Below are positions 1 through 11,379 of a DNA stretch of 64,000 bases, one piece after another. Positions within the stretch are counted from its first letter, which is position 1. Each line of letters begins with the position of its first letter. The DNA comes from Haemaphysalis longicornis (Eukaryota > Arthropoda > Arachnida > Ixodida > Ixodidae). Under the pieces are notes generated by a model. It made no database searches and had not been told where the DNA came from. It saw nothing but the letters and a program-made list of their open reading frames with translations. The DNA is taken from contig CM023449.1 in the NCBI GenBank assembly GCA_013339765.2, positions 204,315,422 through 204,379,421 of the forward strand, written 5' to 3'. The translations under genes and the position numbers were made by a program.

Positions 1-150
1 TGTCCGCCTTCCGCACTCTACTGCGCATGCGCGTCTCTTCAGCCCCGTCAGCGTTTGGGTTGACGTCAGCGCAGTCCACTATAAAAAGAAATACATAGGC
101 GGCGCCCGTTTTCGATCTCACGACTATCTGGCCGCAACGGGAGGTACGTG
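1..150 (+). promoter_or_regulatory. TATA/CRE promoter-like segment
   Basis: A full palindromic CRE (TGACGTCA) lies at 61-68 and a TATA box (TATAAAAAG) at 80-88, followed by GC-rich DNA. The 12-19 bp spacing is plausible for a Pol II core promoter, but no convincing gene follows. It could equally be the promoter of a retroelement LTR cut by the window edge. Seen: the two motifs. Inferred: promoter activity. Confidence 0.3.
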
Positions 151-1115
151 GCGCTCTTCCCACTGCGCTACAAACCGAGACGGGAGCATGTGCTACGAAC
201 GCGCCTGCTGTCCTTCACTAATTCAAACTACGCCAAGACGCTACTGATACAACGAAGGCACGCGAAGCTTAACGTCAACGGAAACGAGGAACTGAAAACT
301 AATCGGAACTCCAGTCGACCCCATGGCTGCTTCGCATACTACTCAGGGTTCCCCTGCGGGAAGATGGTGTTTTTTTTTTTTTTCACTCAGTCGTTTAAGG
401 CTACTTCTAAGCGCTTCAGCTGTCTGGAAAATGGGTCATGAACCCAACCATTATTCCGCACTTCCAACTTATAAGCTTACCTCATGACCCACCACCGCCA
501 ATGGCTCATCCCCGCCAACCCACTTTAGGGGACATGCCGCCAAGCCGGTGTTCAGCCTCAACGCATTGTAACCGTTACGTTGATACTAACGACGTGCAAG
601 CAACATCATACTCCTTGTACGTCGAGACGCGTGTACTGCTTGTCGAAGTTTTCTATTTTGAAGGACGCAACGAATTCCCTACGTCCACCATTATTCGTTT
701 GACAAACAAGCCAATGTGACGATGTAGATCTGTGTTGGATTCCTATCCGCAAGGTCCCGGATACGTTTCGCACCCATTCGAGAATGATCAACTTAAATTC
801 TTTTACTGGTATCCTCTTCGTCTCATTGTCCATATCAGGTGTACGTTAACTGATGCAGACGCTCACGGCGGCATTTCTACTCAATCAGTTATTGAATGCA
901 TTCACATCGAAACAAAAAATGGCAGCATCTCCACTCCGTGGATGATGGTGACGGTGCGGAGTGCGGGGACTCGAAATGACATCCAAGTTGAGCCCTGAGT
1001 GACATCCGATTTGCGCCCCGACCTCATTCGATTTGAGTCGGGAGTTGCACCTTGATTATTCCCTAAATCGCGTTATGGTGGTGCGCACACGGATGGACAC
1101 GGACTGACAGTGGGA
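151..1115. other. Intergenic stretch, no recognisable gene
   Basis: Short open frames occur on both strands, but none has a recognisable domain, repeat pattern or splice context. A 14-bp T run sits near 368-381. I see no RNA gene or terminal inverted repeat here. Confidence 0.4.
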
Positions 1116-1334
1116 GGTCCTAAGGTACTCCGCACCGTTACACGTGAGGGAGTAAGCCCTCTCGGGTACTAACTCACGGTCGTAGCCCAATGGGTAAGAC
1201 GACTGACACTAACACTGTCTGGTCTACAAGACACAGGCTCGATTCCTGCCGGTGCTGGTGTGATTTTTTGCGGTTGCAAATGCTATGCGCACGGGCGCGG
1301 AGGGACATTGCGCGGTCCTAAGGTACTCCGCACC
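1116..1334 (+). repeat. tRNA-like (SINE-like) insertion between 21-bp direct repeats
   Basis: A perfect 21-bp direct repeat (1116-1136 and 1314-1334, beginning GGTCCTAAGG) brackets 177 bp. Inside, 1176-1257 resembles a tRNA: an A-box-like TAGCCCAATGGG and a B-box-like GGCTCGATTCC about 50 bp apart. This fits a tRNA-derived SINE or tRNA pseudogene with a target-site duplication. There is no poly-A or simple-repeat tail, and the repeat is long for a typical SINE duplication, so the repeat could have another origin. Confidence 0.45.
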
Positions 1335-3170
1335 TAATAAACACGCTGCCTTATGCTCTGGTCTCGAACCATGACAACAGTCACGTTCAGCTGGTTTAAA
1401 CCTTCCACATCCCGTTAACTGTACAGGATGTGCGTTTAAAAAGCAAAAGAAGGCACTCCGGCTGCTCCCATCAGCCGCGTTGTAACGTTGCCCATGTCGC
1501 TGCAGCTTGTGGTTGCACCTCAACGTTCGTCGGTTTGGGTGGCAGCGGGCGTTGCGTCTTTTGAATTTATGGAACTTGCTAATGCATTATTCGCTTTGAC
1601 AAATGAAACTTCAGCTCGAACTAAAATCTCTTGAAACAAGCCCTACCTGTCCTATCATACAGAGTCGTTTTATCAAACCAGACTAACCTAAAGATCGTAC
1701 AAGCAGATGTTTTCATACGCATGATTAATCATGTGCCCCGCATTTCCTGGCCAGCGCTCAGAAAACGCTTTTACAAGTTTATGTGCCCTACGGGAAACGC
1801 TTCAAGCCAACTGCTCCTTAGGGCAAGAGCAGCAGCAGGGGACACACTTCTTAGTCAACATTTTGTGCTGCGTGCCTATCAAATTCAGACTAGAAGGATG
1901 CAATTATAATAGAGGCTCTATTGGCATATGTTCCGAATGCGTAAGCATTTAGTTCCTCTCCCTCCCCAACGGCAAGGTCGGCCCGATCGATACACACGCT
2001 TTTTAAAGCGAAAGCTTTGTTAGTGGGACCGATAACGTCTGGTCAAAAAACTAAAGCGTTTCGCTGTAAAGCGGTTGGTCGACAGAAAGCTCTAAGAGCT
2101 CTGGACACACGGCGCCAGCGTGAAAACAGTCTTCCATTCTCATTCCATCAAAACGGTCACTTCAATATCACGAAGATAAGACAATACATGCATCGATTAT
2201 GAATAAGGAGTAAAATAGTATTCCTTTATCTCGTAAACCACGTGTCGGTATGAATTAACTCTTTCATAAAAGTGTTTACTTAGTAACCAAAAGAAATAAT
2301 CGCAAGGGCTCGTTTTTCATTTGCGATTTGGGTCTTTGAAGCTTTGAAGATCAATTGGACGCACTTTCAGCGAAGGTTCGACTCACTTTTAGCTTTTGTG
2401 CTTCTTTCAACTTTCTCTTGGAAGGGATGGTAAATTTTGGAGATTTAAAGTCCCGTAAAGCCGCGTTTTTTGTACGCTGCTCGCACCCCGTTGCAATCGT
2501 GCTTTCCGTTCTAACCATCTTTTTGGCCACGTTCGCTCGCTTTAGCCGCGGCTTTGCCTGCCTGACGCTCCTTTTTTTTATTGCCTAGTATGGGCATTTA
2601 CTCCCATTCCTTCCAATCATATCCTCCACTGCAGCCTACAAGGCCCTCCAGTCTGTGTACCCACCGTGTTAAAGCGCGTAGAATCGGGGACAAGATGCGT
2701 TGCAAAGCCGGGCGGCGGCCATGTACGGGAGAGGCAAGGGTGCGAGCGCAGCGCCACCGCTGCCAACGCCGCCGCCAGTGACTCGGATCTCGGTTTTAAC
2801 GTCCTCCCTCCGCACGCCCTCGGTCATTTTCTGTTTGTCTGTCTCTCTGTGTCCGCGAATCCGCGGCGCACAGTCCTGTCTAGATTCATCATATGTGGCT
2901 TACACAAGAACAAAAATCATGATCCAAAGTACTGGGTGACGTAGCTCAGGAGGCTCCACTGATTGCAAAGCTGGAATCACTCCTTCACTACACTTATCAT
3001 TTTCCGGCAGCGCTGGATAAATTGTGTTTGTAAATCTTGCGGGCTGATACACAACGAAAAGGCAGATTGCTAATGCACCCCCGTCTCGCGTATTTTTTCT
3101 TACCTGGAAGGCGCTTATTTTTAACTTATCACAACGACAACAACTGGCTGCTAGATTAATATTGCTGGTA
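1335..3170. other. Intergenic stretch, no recognisable gene
   Basis: Only short, unsupported open frames are present. The segment is moderately AT-rich, with a GC-rich patch near 2690-2790. I see no conserved motif, tRNA or clear repeat boundary. Confidence 0.4.
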
Positions 3171-3172
3171 AT

Positions 3173-3370
3173 TTGGCAGCAACAAAACGATTCCTCAGGA
3201 TACGCTTTCAGGTTGCCCGCTTCACGGAACCCAATTGGTTCGCCACCTGCCTCAAAGGGAGAACAAACTCTGCTCAGTTCGCCGGCGCCATGTCTCGCAT
3301 CTTCGCTATGTCATCCGGCGTTCCCCAGGGCTCCATTCTGGACCCTCTACTGTTCAACCTGTTTGCGAAT
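3173..3370 (+). pseudogene. LINE reverse-transcriptase fragment
   Basis: The frame around 3225-3370 reads WFATCLKGRT... followed by SGVPQGSILDPLLFNLF. That is the RT block just before the catalytic YADD box of Jockey/CR1-type LINEs. The reading stops being LINE-like at about 3370 and a SINE begins about 15 bp later, so this is a truncated remnant. A piece of a similar LINE's C-terminal end lies at 4840-5280 on the same strand and may be the continuation of the same copy. Confidence 0.6.
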
Positions 3371-3384
3371 GTTACAGTTAATTT

Positions 3385-4530
3385 TAAAAGTCACGAGGTC
3401 GCGGGTTCGATTCCCGGCCGCGGCGGCCGCTTTTCTGATGGAGGCGAAAAGCAAAAACTCCCGTGTGTACGAGATTTCGGCGCACGTTAAAGATCCCCAG
3501 GTGGTCAAAATTAATCCGGAGCCCTCCACTACGGCGCGCCTCATCGCCTGCGTTGCGTCGGCGCGTTAAAGGGACAGACAACCGATTTTTGTCGAGTATA
3601 TATTCTCTATCCCCAATGAAAGGGCATCACTTGAAGCACCTTGACGAGAAACGGTTTTGCTGATAACGCTCTAGAACTTTTTAAATCGAATTTTCTGATC
3701 TACGAGCCGTATGTGTCCCTCCCAAAACTAATGCTGGCAACCATGATATAGAGTAGCTCGGCAACATACTTTTGTCTGTATGCGAAATAAAAAACGATAT
3801 TTAAAAACTTGTTCCCAGCTAAAAAAAGTGTGAATCGCAGGCTTTCCTGTTCCTTTATGTGTTTTTTTAATGCAAGGGTCTATTTTGCACGAATGCGCCA
3901 TCTGTTGGGGTAGACGACAGGTAGAATATGGCTTCACGTTGTGGAGGCGGGAAGTTCGATTCTCCCCGGGCGCGACTCTTTCTTTCTTTTTTTTTTTTTA
4001 AGCTGCCGTTGGCGTATTTGGAGACTGAAATCAAATATTTTGACAAAACAAACGCCCCTGACTCAGACAGAATCGTCAAAGCTCCTTCGCTGGGTCTGTT
4101 TACTGAACACTGCCGTTGATTCTGGGCATGGTTAGCCACACTGAAGCAACCCAGCGGCGGCAGGCGGCGTGTCTTTACAATTTTCAAAGTAATATTTAGA
4201 AATACATGTACTATTTAAGCTTGTACAAATACTTGTGTTAAAAGGTTTTCGATATGTAAATAAACGTTTCAGCAGTTACAGTAGCTGCTAGGTTTGCAGG
4301 TCACGTGACAGGGACACATATTGTAGTGTCAAGTTTCGACACTACGAACCGCCACCCTTCCGATTTCAGGAAGTTTGCTGCCAAATTAAAATTATTTCCG
4401 CCAGTTTGTTTAAAAATTGCTTGTTGTTACCGGGCTATATAAAACGCTGGCTTTCATATGAGCTAGAGAACATATACGCGACAAAAATCGGTTGTCTGTC
4501 CCTTTAAACCCTACAATCAAAAATTTTAAA
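3385..4530 (+). repeat. Ruka-type SINE, split by a TTAA element
   Basis: 3385-3569 carries a tRNA B box (GGGTTCGATTCCC) and then the tick SINE body: CCGCGGCGGCCGCTTTT, the CACGTTAAAGATCCCC block, TGGTCAAAATTAATCCGGAG and CCCTCCACTACGGCG. The A-box half of the tRNA head is missing. The SINE stops at TTAA (3566-3569) and resumes at 4504 as TTAAACCCTACAATC, as in the uninterrupted copy at 59115. The 934 bp between are a separate insertion. Ruka is a SINE described from ixodid ticks; identification is by recognition of the conserved body. Confidence 0.75.
3570..4503. mobile_element. 934-bp TTAA-flanked TIR element (Kolobok-like MITE)
   Basis: The two ends are inverted copies of each other. Both start AGGGACAGACAACCG and match for at least 25 bp, then resume after one mismatch. 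TTAA flanks each end (3566-3569 and 4504-4507), and removing one TTAA plus the element restores a continuous SINE. No transposase is encoded, so the element is non-autonomous. A TTAA target with an AGGG terminus fits Kolobok; piggyBac also uses TTAA but usually starts CCC. The superfamily is inference; the insertion and its boundaries are seen directly. Confidence 0.8.
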
Positions 4531-4829
4531 ACTCTCGTCATTCTTGCAGTGTGCACACATGAAACTTTAGCGTGTAGTAGTATCACATGCAGATTGCGCC
4601 CAGCTTCAAAGTGACGTACGCGCGATTTCCCTCTGCTGTAAAACTAACAACCAAGACCTGGATCCTTTTAAGACCGTTGCTGTTACATACACTCAAAAGC
4701 ATTCCTCTGTAACCTTTTCGTACCATCTCCACTCTCAGATGATAAAAAGAGTAGGCACTATACGTGATTTGGCTGTTTTCATAGATTCTGTACTTTAGTT
4801 CACATCTCATGTTCACTACCTAGCACGAT

Positions 4830-5283
4830 CACCTGTTTGGTCTCCGGGTGCAGTCTCTCGTGCAACAAAAAACTTTTTAGGGGAATCATGCTTTCTAGTC
4901 CTCTATAAAGCTCTTATTATTCCCATGGTCAAGCTTGCATCGGCAGTCTGGAACTGTACGAGTGCGTAATCATCTTAGTGCTTGGAGAGGGTGCAAAAAA
5001 GGTTTTCTCGCATCTTTTTTCGCCGCTACAGCCCGCATGAATACTGCACTTGCAACGACGTCCTCAGGCGACTTAACCTGGAAGAATTTGAATTTTGTTG
5101 CATGAAACGCGGTTTATTTCTTCTGTTCAAGTGTATTTACTCGAAATTCGACACTCCCCAATTAGTGAGCTCTGTTCGACGTCGGGCGCCAATCAGAGCA
5201 CTCCGCCCCCAGATGTGCTCCCGTGTAACGACCACAGAGAATTCTGTATCCAGTGCTCCGAGTGCAACGCGTGTATAACGATG
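4830..5283 (+). pseudogene. LINE RT C-terminal remnant (copy A)
   Basis: The reading LYKALIIPMVKLASAVW followed by LERVQKRFSRIFF and DVLRRLNLEEFEF is the thumb/C-terminal signature of Jockey/CR1-type non-LTR reverse transcriptases. In-frame stops and frame changes separate the blocks. The homologous segment in copy B is 57145-57635. The copy-A version is interrupted at about 5283, where B continues straight into DNA found at 11380 in A. Confidence 0.65.
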
Positions 5284-5493
5284 GTTTCTCTGTCTCCTTG
5301 GACCACTTTTTTGACAATATTTAGTCTTCCAAGCGTACTCTTAAAAATTGAAGTATATGAATGTCTTCATGCATCCTCAATACCCTGTATAACGCATCCC
5401 GAGTCCGCATTTTTCTCCCTTGCAGCATTCCACACTTGTACCTTTTGCTTCCCACATAAACGCATGTGCATATATCTATATGTTTATATATAT

Positions 5494-5752
5494 TGTCGCG
5501 GTCGAAACAACACTATTAGAAGAAACGTTTATTTACACAGGCGAGCTTGAGCCCACAAGCGACCTGCAACTTCTAGCATTGTGCGAACTCACGAGTTCTT
5601 CCACCTTGTTTTCTTCTCCGGCTCACTTTCTTGGTATTCATAAGTCATTAGCTGCTATCCCCATAATTGGGTATGTGGAGAAACAAGAGCAGCTGGTTGA
5701 TGCCTTCCCAGGGGCATGGCGCTAAAGTTCAAACACATTACGAGCCGTGACA
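5494..5752 (-). repeat. 3' LTR of a minus-strand Ty3/gypsy element
   Basis: Read on the minus strand, the segment begins TGTCACGG and ends CCGCGACA, the inverted TGTC...GACA termini of an LTR. It abuts a polypurine tract (5753-5770) and then gypsy integrase remnants in the same orientation. The length of 259 bp is normal for an LTR. I found no matching 5' LTR further right. Confidence 0.6.
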
Positions 5753-5770
5753 TTCCCCCCTCCCCCTCCT
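5753..5770 (-). other. Polypurine tract of the gypsy element
   Basis: On the minus strand this reads AGGAGGGGGAGGGGGGAA, directly followed by the TGTCACGG start of the LTR. This is the plus-strand priming site expected immediately upstream of a 3' LTR. Confidence 0.65.
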
Positions 5771-8700
5771 AGATGTAACCGACGCGATGCCACTCGATGG
5801 AAAACAAGAGGGTACTCATAACTACGTAGTTACGACGTCAGCATGCGGAGGGGACGTAAAATCCGAGTGCACGAGCAGTCAGCGCCGTGTCACCGGGCGT
5901 GATATGGTTTCAGGCGTACATGTACAACTTCTGGGTGGGGTTATCATCTCAGAGTAAGACGCGTTTCCTTTTGGGACCACGACGTAGCTAACGTCTGGTA
6001 GACGGGGCAGAAACTTATAGGCCCGAAGTAACGCCGCAGTAGCTGCTCTGAAAGTCCGCGACGGCGACCGGGTGTGCATACCCAAACGAGATCGCCGGGT
6101 CCGTACGCCACATCACGACGTACCATATTATACCGTGGGGCATCGATTTCTTGCTGCGTGCGGATTCTAAAGTGTGCCAGCTGGCGAGACTCTTCCGCTC
6201 TCTGCGTCAGTTTTTCAGTATTTTCGTCCGTTATCGCACCGTCGTCAACAGGCAGCATTGCGTCTATCGTTGTAGTCACCTCGCGACCGTAAACAAGTTC
6301 AAATTGAATAAAGCGGGTAGTTTCGGGCACAGCCGTATTGTAAGCGAAGGTGGCGTAGAAAAGAATTTCTTTTCAGGTCTTGTGGTTAAGGTCCATATAC
6401 ACAGACAGCATATCTGCTAATGTTCGATTAAGGCGTTCCGTCAAGCCGTTTGTTTGAGGGTGGTAAGCGGTGCTTTCCCGATGAGTGATGTGCGTCAACT
6501 GGAGGACGTCTTGCATAAACTCTGCCGTGAAAGCTGTGCCGCGATCTATTATAATAACTGCGAGTGCGCCATGGCGGAGTACGATGTTGCAGAGAAACAA
6601 TTTGGCCACATCTGCAGCAGTTGCTCGTGGAAGCGCCGCCGTCTCAGCTTAGCGGGTCAAATAATCCGTAGCCGCAACAACCTACTTGTTCCCCGATGAC
6701 GACGCAGGGAATAGGCCAAGTAGGTCCATCCCAATTTGGCAAAATGGTGCGTCCAGCGGATGTAGCAGCCCTGCGGTTTTGACGGCCAGTGTCTTGCGTC
6801 GCTAGCAGTCACGGCAGATCCTCACGTACTGCTGCACTGATGTTAGTCGTTTTGGCCACTAGTATTTCTGATCGATTCTAGCAATCGTTCGACTGACTCC
6901 TAAGTACCCAGCGGTTGGCTCATCATGGTAGGCCTATAAACTTTCTGTTCATAATGCTTACGGAATGACGTGGAAAAACTTCTCATTGCTTGGGTCGTGG
7001 TTTCTTTTGTAAAGGACGTCGTGCAATAGGCAGTACGAATTTAGTCCCCGAATAAAGGCGTGTGGGGGCGTGGCATTGTTTCCACGAAGGTAATCGATGA
7101 GTGGTCGCAGTCCTGCTTCGCTCAATTGATGTGCTGCCATATCCGCAGTATCAATGACTGCGATAAACGGATAGTCCTCGTCGACGTCGGATGAACCGGC
7201 CGGAACCGGTACTCGCGACCATAGAGTTTCATAAATAACAACTAGAGAGGAACCTGGTGCTGCGATCGTACACCTCAATTGGCGTGATGGCTATAGTTCT
7301 GGATTCAGATTGGCGCTTGATGGCTTGTGGCAGTTACTATGGATTGCAGGCAGTTTCGTTTTCGTTTTTGATTTACATGAACGCATTTGCCTACGCGGGG
7401 TGTTGGAAGAAGCGATCAAAAATACGTTTCTCCTTGAACTGCATGCCGCGCGCGCACTGACGCTGCCCTGAGCGGAATGTTTTATAACCACAGTTGCAGG
7501 TTGGGTGGGTTATCAATTCATTGCCGCCACAGGGAACACGAAAGCACAAATGACGGCGGTCTGTGCGGCGAAGTTGTCTGCGAATTAAAAGTTCTGGCGC
7601 TGCTCATTCGACAGAGAAATGTATTGTCGAAGCTGATGGCAGTTGCGAATCGCTTGGAACAGCCACACCTTTCGTGCGAACGCCGGCTCCTACGGCGTAG
7701 ACCAGCAGCACCGGCGGCTGATAGGAACGCAGCTTGATGAATGTCACTAATTCAGGCAAGAATAACTTCTCCAAAGGTAATCGATTTCTTTTTTTTTTTT
7801 TTTTATGAGCACAGAACGTTTCTTAGTATTACAAACTACCAGCGCCGAAACTTTTACAAATATTTTTTGAAGAAGTCCACGTCCTACTGTAGTTGGCGGC
7901 AAATGGAAAACCTGCTCCACAAACCTCCTCGACTCCGCGTCTGCTTTTTATTTGAACGCGCAGTTTTATTTCGTACAAAACCAGTTTTTGGTCACTAACT
8001 TTCTTGTTTGCCATGTAATTTGTAAACGGCAAACCGGGCAATAGGAGTTTTTTTTTTTTTTTCCAAAAAACCCACTTTGCGCAACCATCCGTTTCGACCC
8101 TACGCAATCCGGTTCCAGAACTATCCATCGTTTCCATTCAAGCGTAAGCGCCGCCGCCACGTTCGCGTTGACACTAGCGCCAGTTTCCCCTCTAGCTATT
8201 ATTGTATGAAACTAGTAGTGCGCGTCGCAGTGTTTTCTACCCGATTTGTATACGATCGTGATGTCGCACTCTTGCATCCGTAAGCTTCATCGAACAAGTA
8301 TTCCTGGAGGGTCCTTGAGGTTTGCGAGCCAGCCGAGGGAACGGTGGTCGCTAACAGCACAAAACGGCCTACCATACAAGTACGGGAGAAATTTGCTGAT
8401 ATCCCACACAACTGCTAGGCTTTCTTTCTCTGTCGCCGAATAGTTACTTTCAGATTTGGAAAGAGTGCGAATAGCGTATGCTATTACTTTCTCTACACCG
8501 TTCTACCACTGCACACGGATGGCTAGAAAGCCAAAGTTGCTGGCTTCAGTACGAATTTGTGTGTCAGAAGCGTCGTCGAAGTGAGCCAGTAGTGGTGCAG
8601 TTTTCAAGCCCTCACGCAGGGCGTCAACTGCATTTTGCTGTTCCTCACTCCATTCGAAGGCTACGCTACTTTTGGTAAGTCCCGTGAGGGGTTACGCTAC

Positions 8701-8993
8701 CTTAGACAAGCCTTCCACAAAGCGTCTGTGGTATGCGCAATGGGTCAAGAAGCGTTTTACAGCCTTCTTATTACTGGGTCGAGTAAACGAGGCTACACCG
8801 GTCGTTTTTTCGGGTCTGGCCGGACGTCATGACCACTCACAACATGATGCAGAAATTTCAGTTCTTGGAAACGCCGGTGACATTTCTCCAGTTTGATAGT
8901 CAACTGCGCTGCACGAATGGCGTCGAGGGCGCTTCTGAGGGGGGGAGGGGGGGGGGGGGAATGTCCTGCGAATATACTGGAGAACACAACCAC
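5771..8993 (-). pseudogene. Decayed Ty3/gypsy pol (RT, RNase H, integrase)
   Basis: Minus-strand order is correct for Ty3/gypsy. An RT C-terminal piece lies at 8793-8930 (TIKLEKCHRRFQELKFLHHVVS). RNase H is near 8290-8440 ([18 protein letters not shown] and [14 protein letters not shown]). The integrase core is at 6373-6609 (DRGTAFTAEF, then TAYHPQTNGLTERLNRTLAD with the catalytic Asp and Glu). An integrase C-terminal region lies at 5944-6330 (FELVYGREV, GDLVWVCTPGRRRGLSEQLL). 6958-7278 covers the RNase H to integrase linker. The blocks sit in different frames with stops between, so the copy is dead. Confidence 0.75.
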
Positions 8994-11379
8994 GTCATCC
9001 TATTACACCAGACACGTCTGCCATTTACGTCCAGCCAGAACAGTGTCCATCATGCGTTTTTAAATATTTATTGTGTGCTTTTCACGTAGTTTATGGTTTT
9101 AGGATTTTTTTTGTTCTCGCACCGTTGTCAGATTACGCACGTGCGTGTAAGTAGCCACTTCCAATAAAATTTTCCTTAGTTGTTCGTCAGCGCTTGTTCT
9201 CGTCTGTATACTGCGTGCAAGTTATTTGCGCTGTTTCTTCTAGCAATGAGTACCCAACTAGCCTAAAGGCAAGCATTAGTGCCTGTTAAATTTGGGCCCC
9301 TCACTTATTAATTAAAGCCGTCTAGCAATTAGATATCGTTCGCTGGGTATAGCGTGTTTACATGTATTGTGTTTGTTTTCCCGCCGGCCTAGCTGACTTG
9401 GGCGCTATGGGCGTAGGGAGAAACCGCGGAATTTTCTTTTTTGTTCGCCGCGCTATTGTGCTCTCCTGACACGCGGGCTCGGATATGTCTTATACAAACG
9501 CGCCGGTCACCCCAAAATAGTTGAAAGCGATGTTAGTTTTCGAATGAGGATTTCGCCTTTCGTTCGTTTGGAAAACTGGCGAAGGGGCACCATGGACATT
9601 TTACCGACCGCAATTACCGCCACAAAAATGCCCGAACCGGGCGGGAGCTGCAAGTCAGTCAAGGTGTCAAAGGCAGGAAGAGGGCACCAGCCGTTATGTC
9701 TACCACAGTTACAGTGCTCAAAGCTACTGGGCGAAGTTTCCATTCTCTCCACGTGTGGTCCTGGGGGCTCGGTGCCTGGGATGCATCGATGGGTAGGCAA
9801 CCAGGCTTTCTTGCGCTCGACGTGTTTACAAAGCAAGCGCGCACGGTATGGACAATACTCTAAGACGAGCCGCCCGACAACCGATGGCCGGCGCTAGGAT
9901 TGCTTTTCGTTGGTTTGCTTTCATTTGTGTTACATTTGTGTTCTGCGGAATACCTCCGGGTTTCCGTATGAGAGTGAGAGAGGTGGGTCACATGATTATT
10001 TTGCACTCACCTAAGTTTGTTTGTCACTGTGGCCAATCAGTGGCCTAGTGTTGGTTGGTCAATGAGCCATCCTCACTCTCAAGTTTTGACGTCCGTTTTG
10101 TGCGCGGGGTACTGGTGGTAAAACCGAGGAGTTTGAGGTTTTGATGGAAAAAAATTGCCCCCACCTCCCCGAAGGGAATCGTGAGGAAGTGCGAATGCAT
10201 TTCTTGCGCCGAGAGTACACGGCGTAGTAATTCTGACATCGCCTTGAGAGGCGCCCAGCCAGCGAACGGTCTAAACTGGAGCAGAGCGAGCAGGAGACTG
10301 TAGCGAGAGAGCGCGCGCGAGCCGACCCACGGAGGTCTGGCGGTTTATCGCTGCATATAAAGGGGGGTACGCCGCGCTGAGCGCGCCGAGCCAGGTGGCT
10401 GAGAGAGAAGGCGGGCGCGCGAGAGAGAGGGGTGCGCGCGCAGCTGCAGCCAGCGAGGAGAGAGGAGGAGCGAGAGAAGGGGCAGCGAGCGAGCGAGCAG
10501 CGCCGTTGCTACCGACGCTGCTCTCCGCTCTGCGCCGTTGCTAGGGGGAGCAGGGCTGCGGACGCCGACGCCGCCGGCGGTGGATGGTTTGGGGTCGCTT
10601 ATAAAGTGCATCGCACTTAAAAGAGAAGCAGAGAGCGGCGAGCCCCGCTTGAGGCAGGACTTGCCCGAACTCTTGTATGCGATCATGAGCCTTGAGAGTT
10701 GTAAATAGATAGTGAAAATAACATGTGCATATTGTACATGATGCTTTTGCTTGGAATAGACCGCCGTCGGTTACGCACCGTTGGCCAACGAGCCCCCAGT
10801 TCGTCGTTTCATCGGATCATCTCTTCGATCTTCGGGCGATCGATTCCCACCCGAAGTGGGTCCCATCTTCCTAATTTAACTGTGCCTTTCCTCACAGTGA
10901 ATCATACTTCACGTGATAGTTTTCCTGTAATTTTTGTTCATTTACACGTTCATTTATCAACGATGCCGTCTCGAGCATCTTGATGTAATGTGCATTATTT
11001 GTTTAATTTTACGGGCCCACGGGGTGTAATTACATTATTACGAGTGATTCGTAGCCTACATTGTAAAGGTGCGCTTCATCTTTGTAATGGTGACCCTGCT
11101 GTTGTACGCATGCTTATTATTGCACCATAGAAATGAGAGATGGGCAAGTAAATGTATTTGTTTCGCTTGAACCCTTTTTATTCCGTTGATTCACCACCCC
11201 GTGACTGGTGAAAAAAAATGTTAAAATATAATATTCATCGTTTCGTTTGGCGGGCTGCATGATAGCAGCCATATACTTGTTTCGATAAGCAGATAATAAC
11301 ACTATCTTTGACCCATTTTTACAAGGAATATGCTAACTGAAAACGTCGGCGAGCTGGTATTGATACATTATAAAGAAAG
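8994..11379. other. Unassigned GC-rich block with TATA-like promoter
   Basis: No coding sequence is recognisable. At 10354-10362 a TATA box (ATATAAAGG) precedes a very GC- and purine-rich tract (10380-10560, many GAGAGAG/GCGCGC runs), an arrangement seen in retroelement LTRs and 5' leaders. Downstream (10690-11100) is AT-rich. A run of G at 8940-8959 marks the edge of the gypsy remnant. I infer an LTR or 5'-leader remnant but could not find a partner copy. Confidence 0.3.

Larger units (their letters stand above)
5284..11379. mobile_element. About 6.1-kb inserted block present only in copy A
   Basis: Copy B is continuous across this point (57613-57645), whereas A has extra DNA between CGTGTATAACGATGG (5283) and GTGCAAAAAAAAAAGCGCC (about 11380). 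The block holds a decayed Ty3/gypsy element (5494-8993) and an unassigned GC-rich part (9000-11370). I could not identify terminal repeats for the whole block, so it may be more than one insertion. Confidence 0.65.

Noticed and set aside
148..998. Open frames of 75-97 codons on both strands near the start of the window
   Set aside because: No domain, no splice context and overlapping frames of similar length. They look like chance open frames.
8940..8959. G-run, C-runs (50030-50046, 57531-57546) as functional quadruplex elements
   Set aside because: Single homopolymer runs at repeat edges. Their length is unreliable in assemblies and nothing nearby suggests a regulatory role.
9507..9897. Overlapping plus- and minus-strand frames (117 and 109 codons)
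   Set aside because: Both strands are open over the same DNA with no recognisable motif. The segment is absent from the paralogous copy B, so it is part of an insertion rather than a conserved gene.
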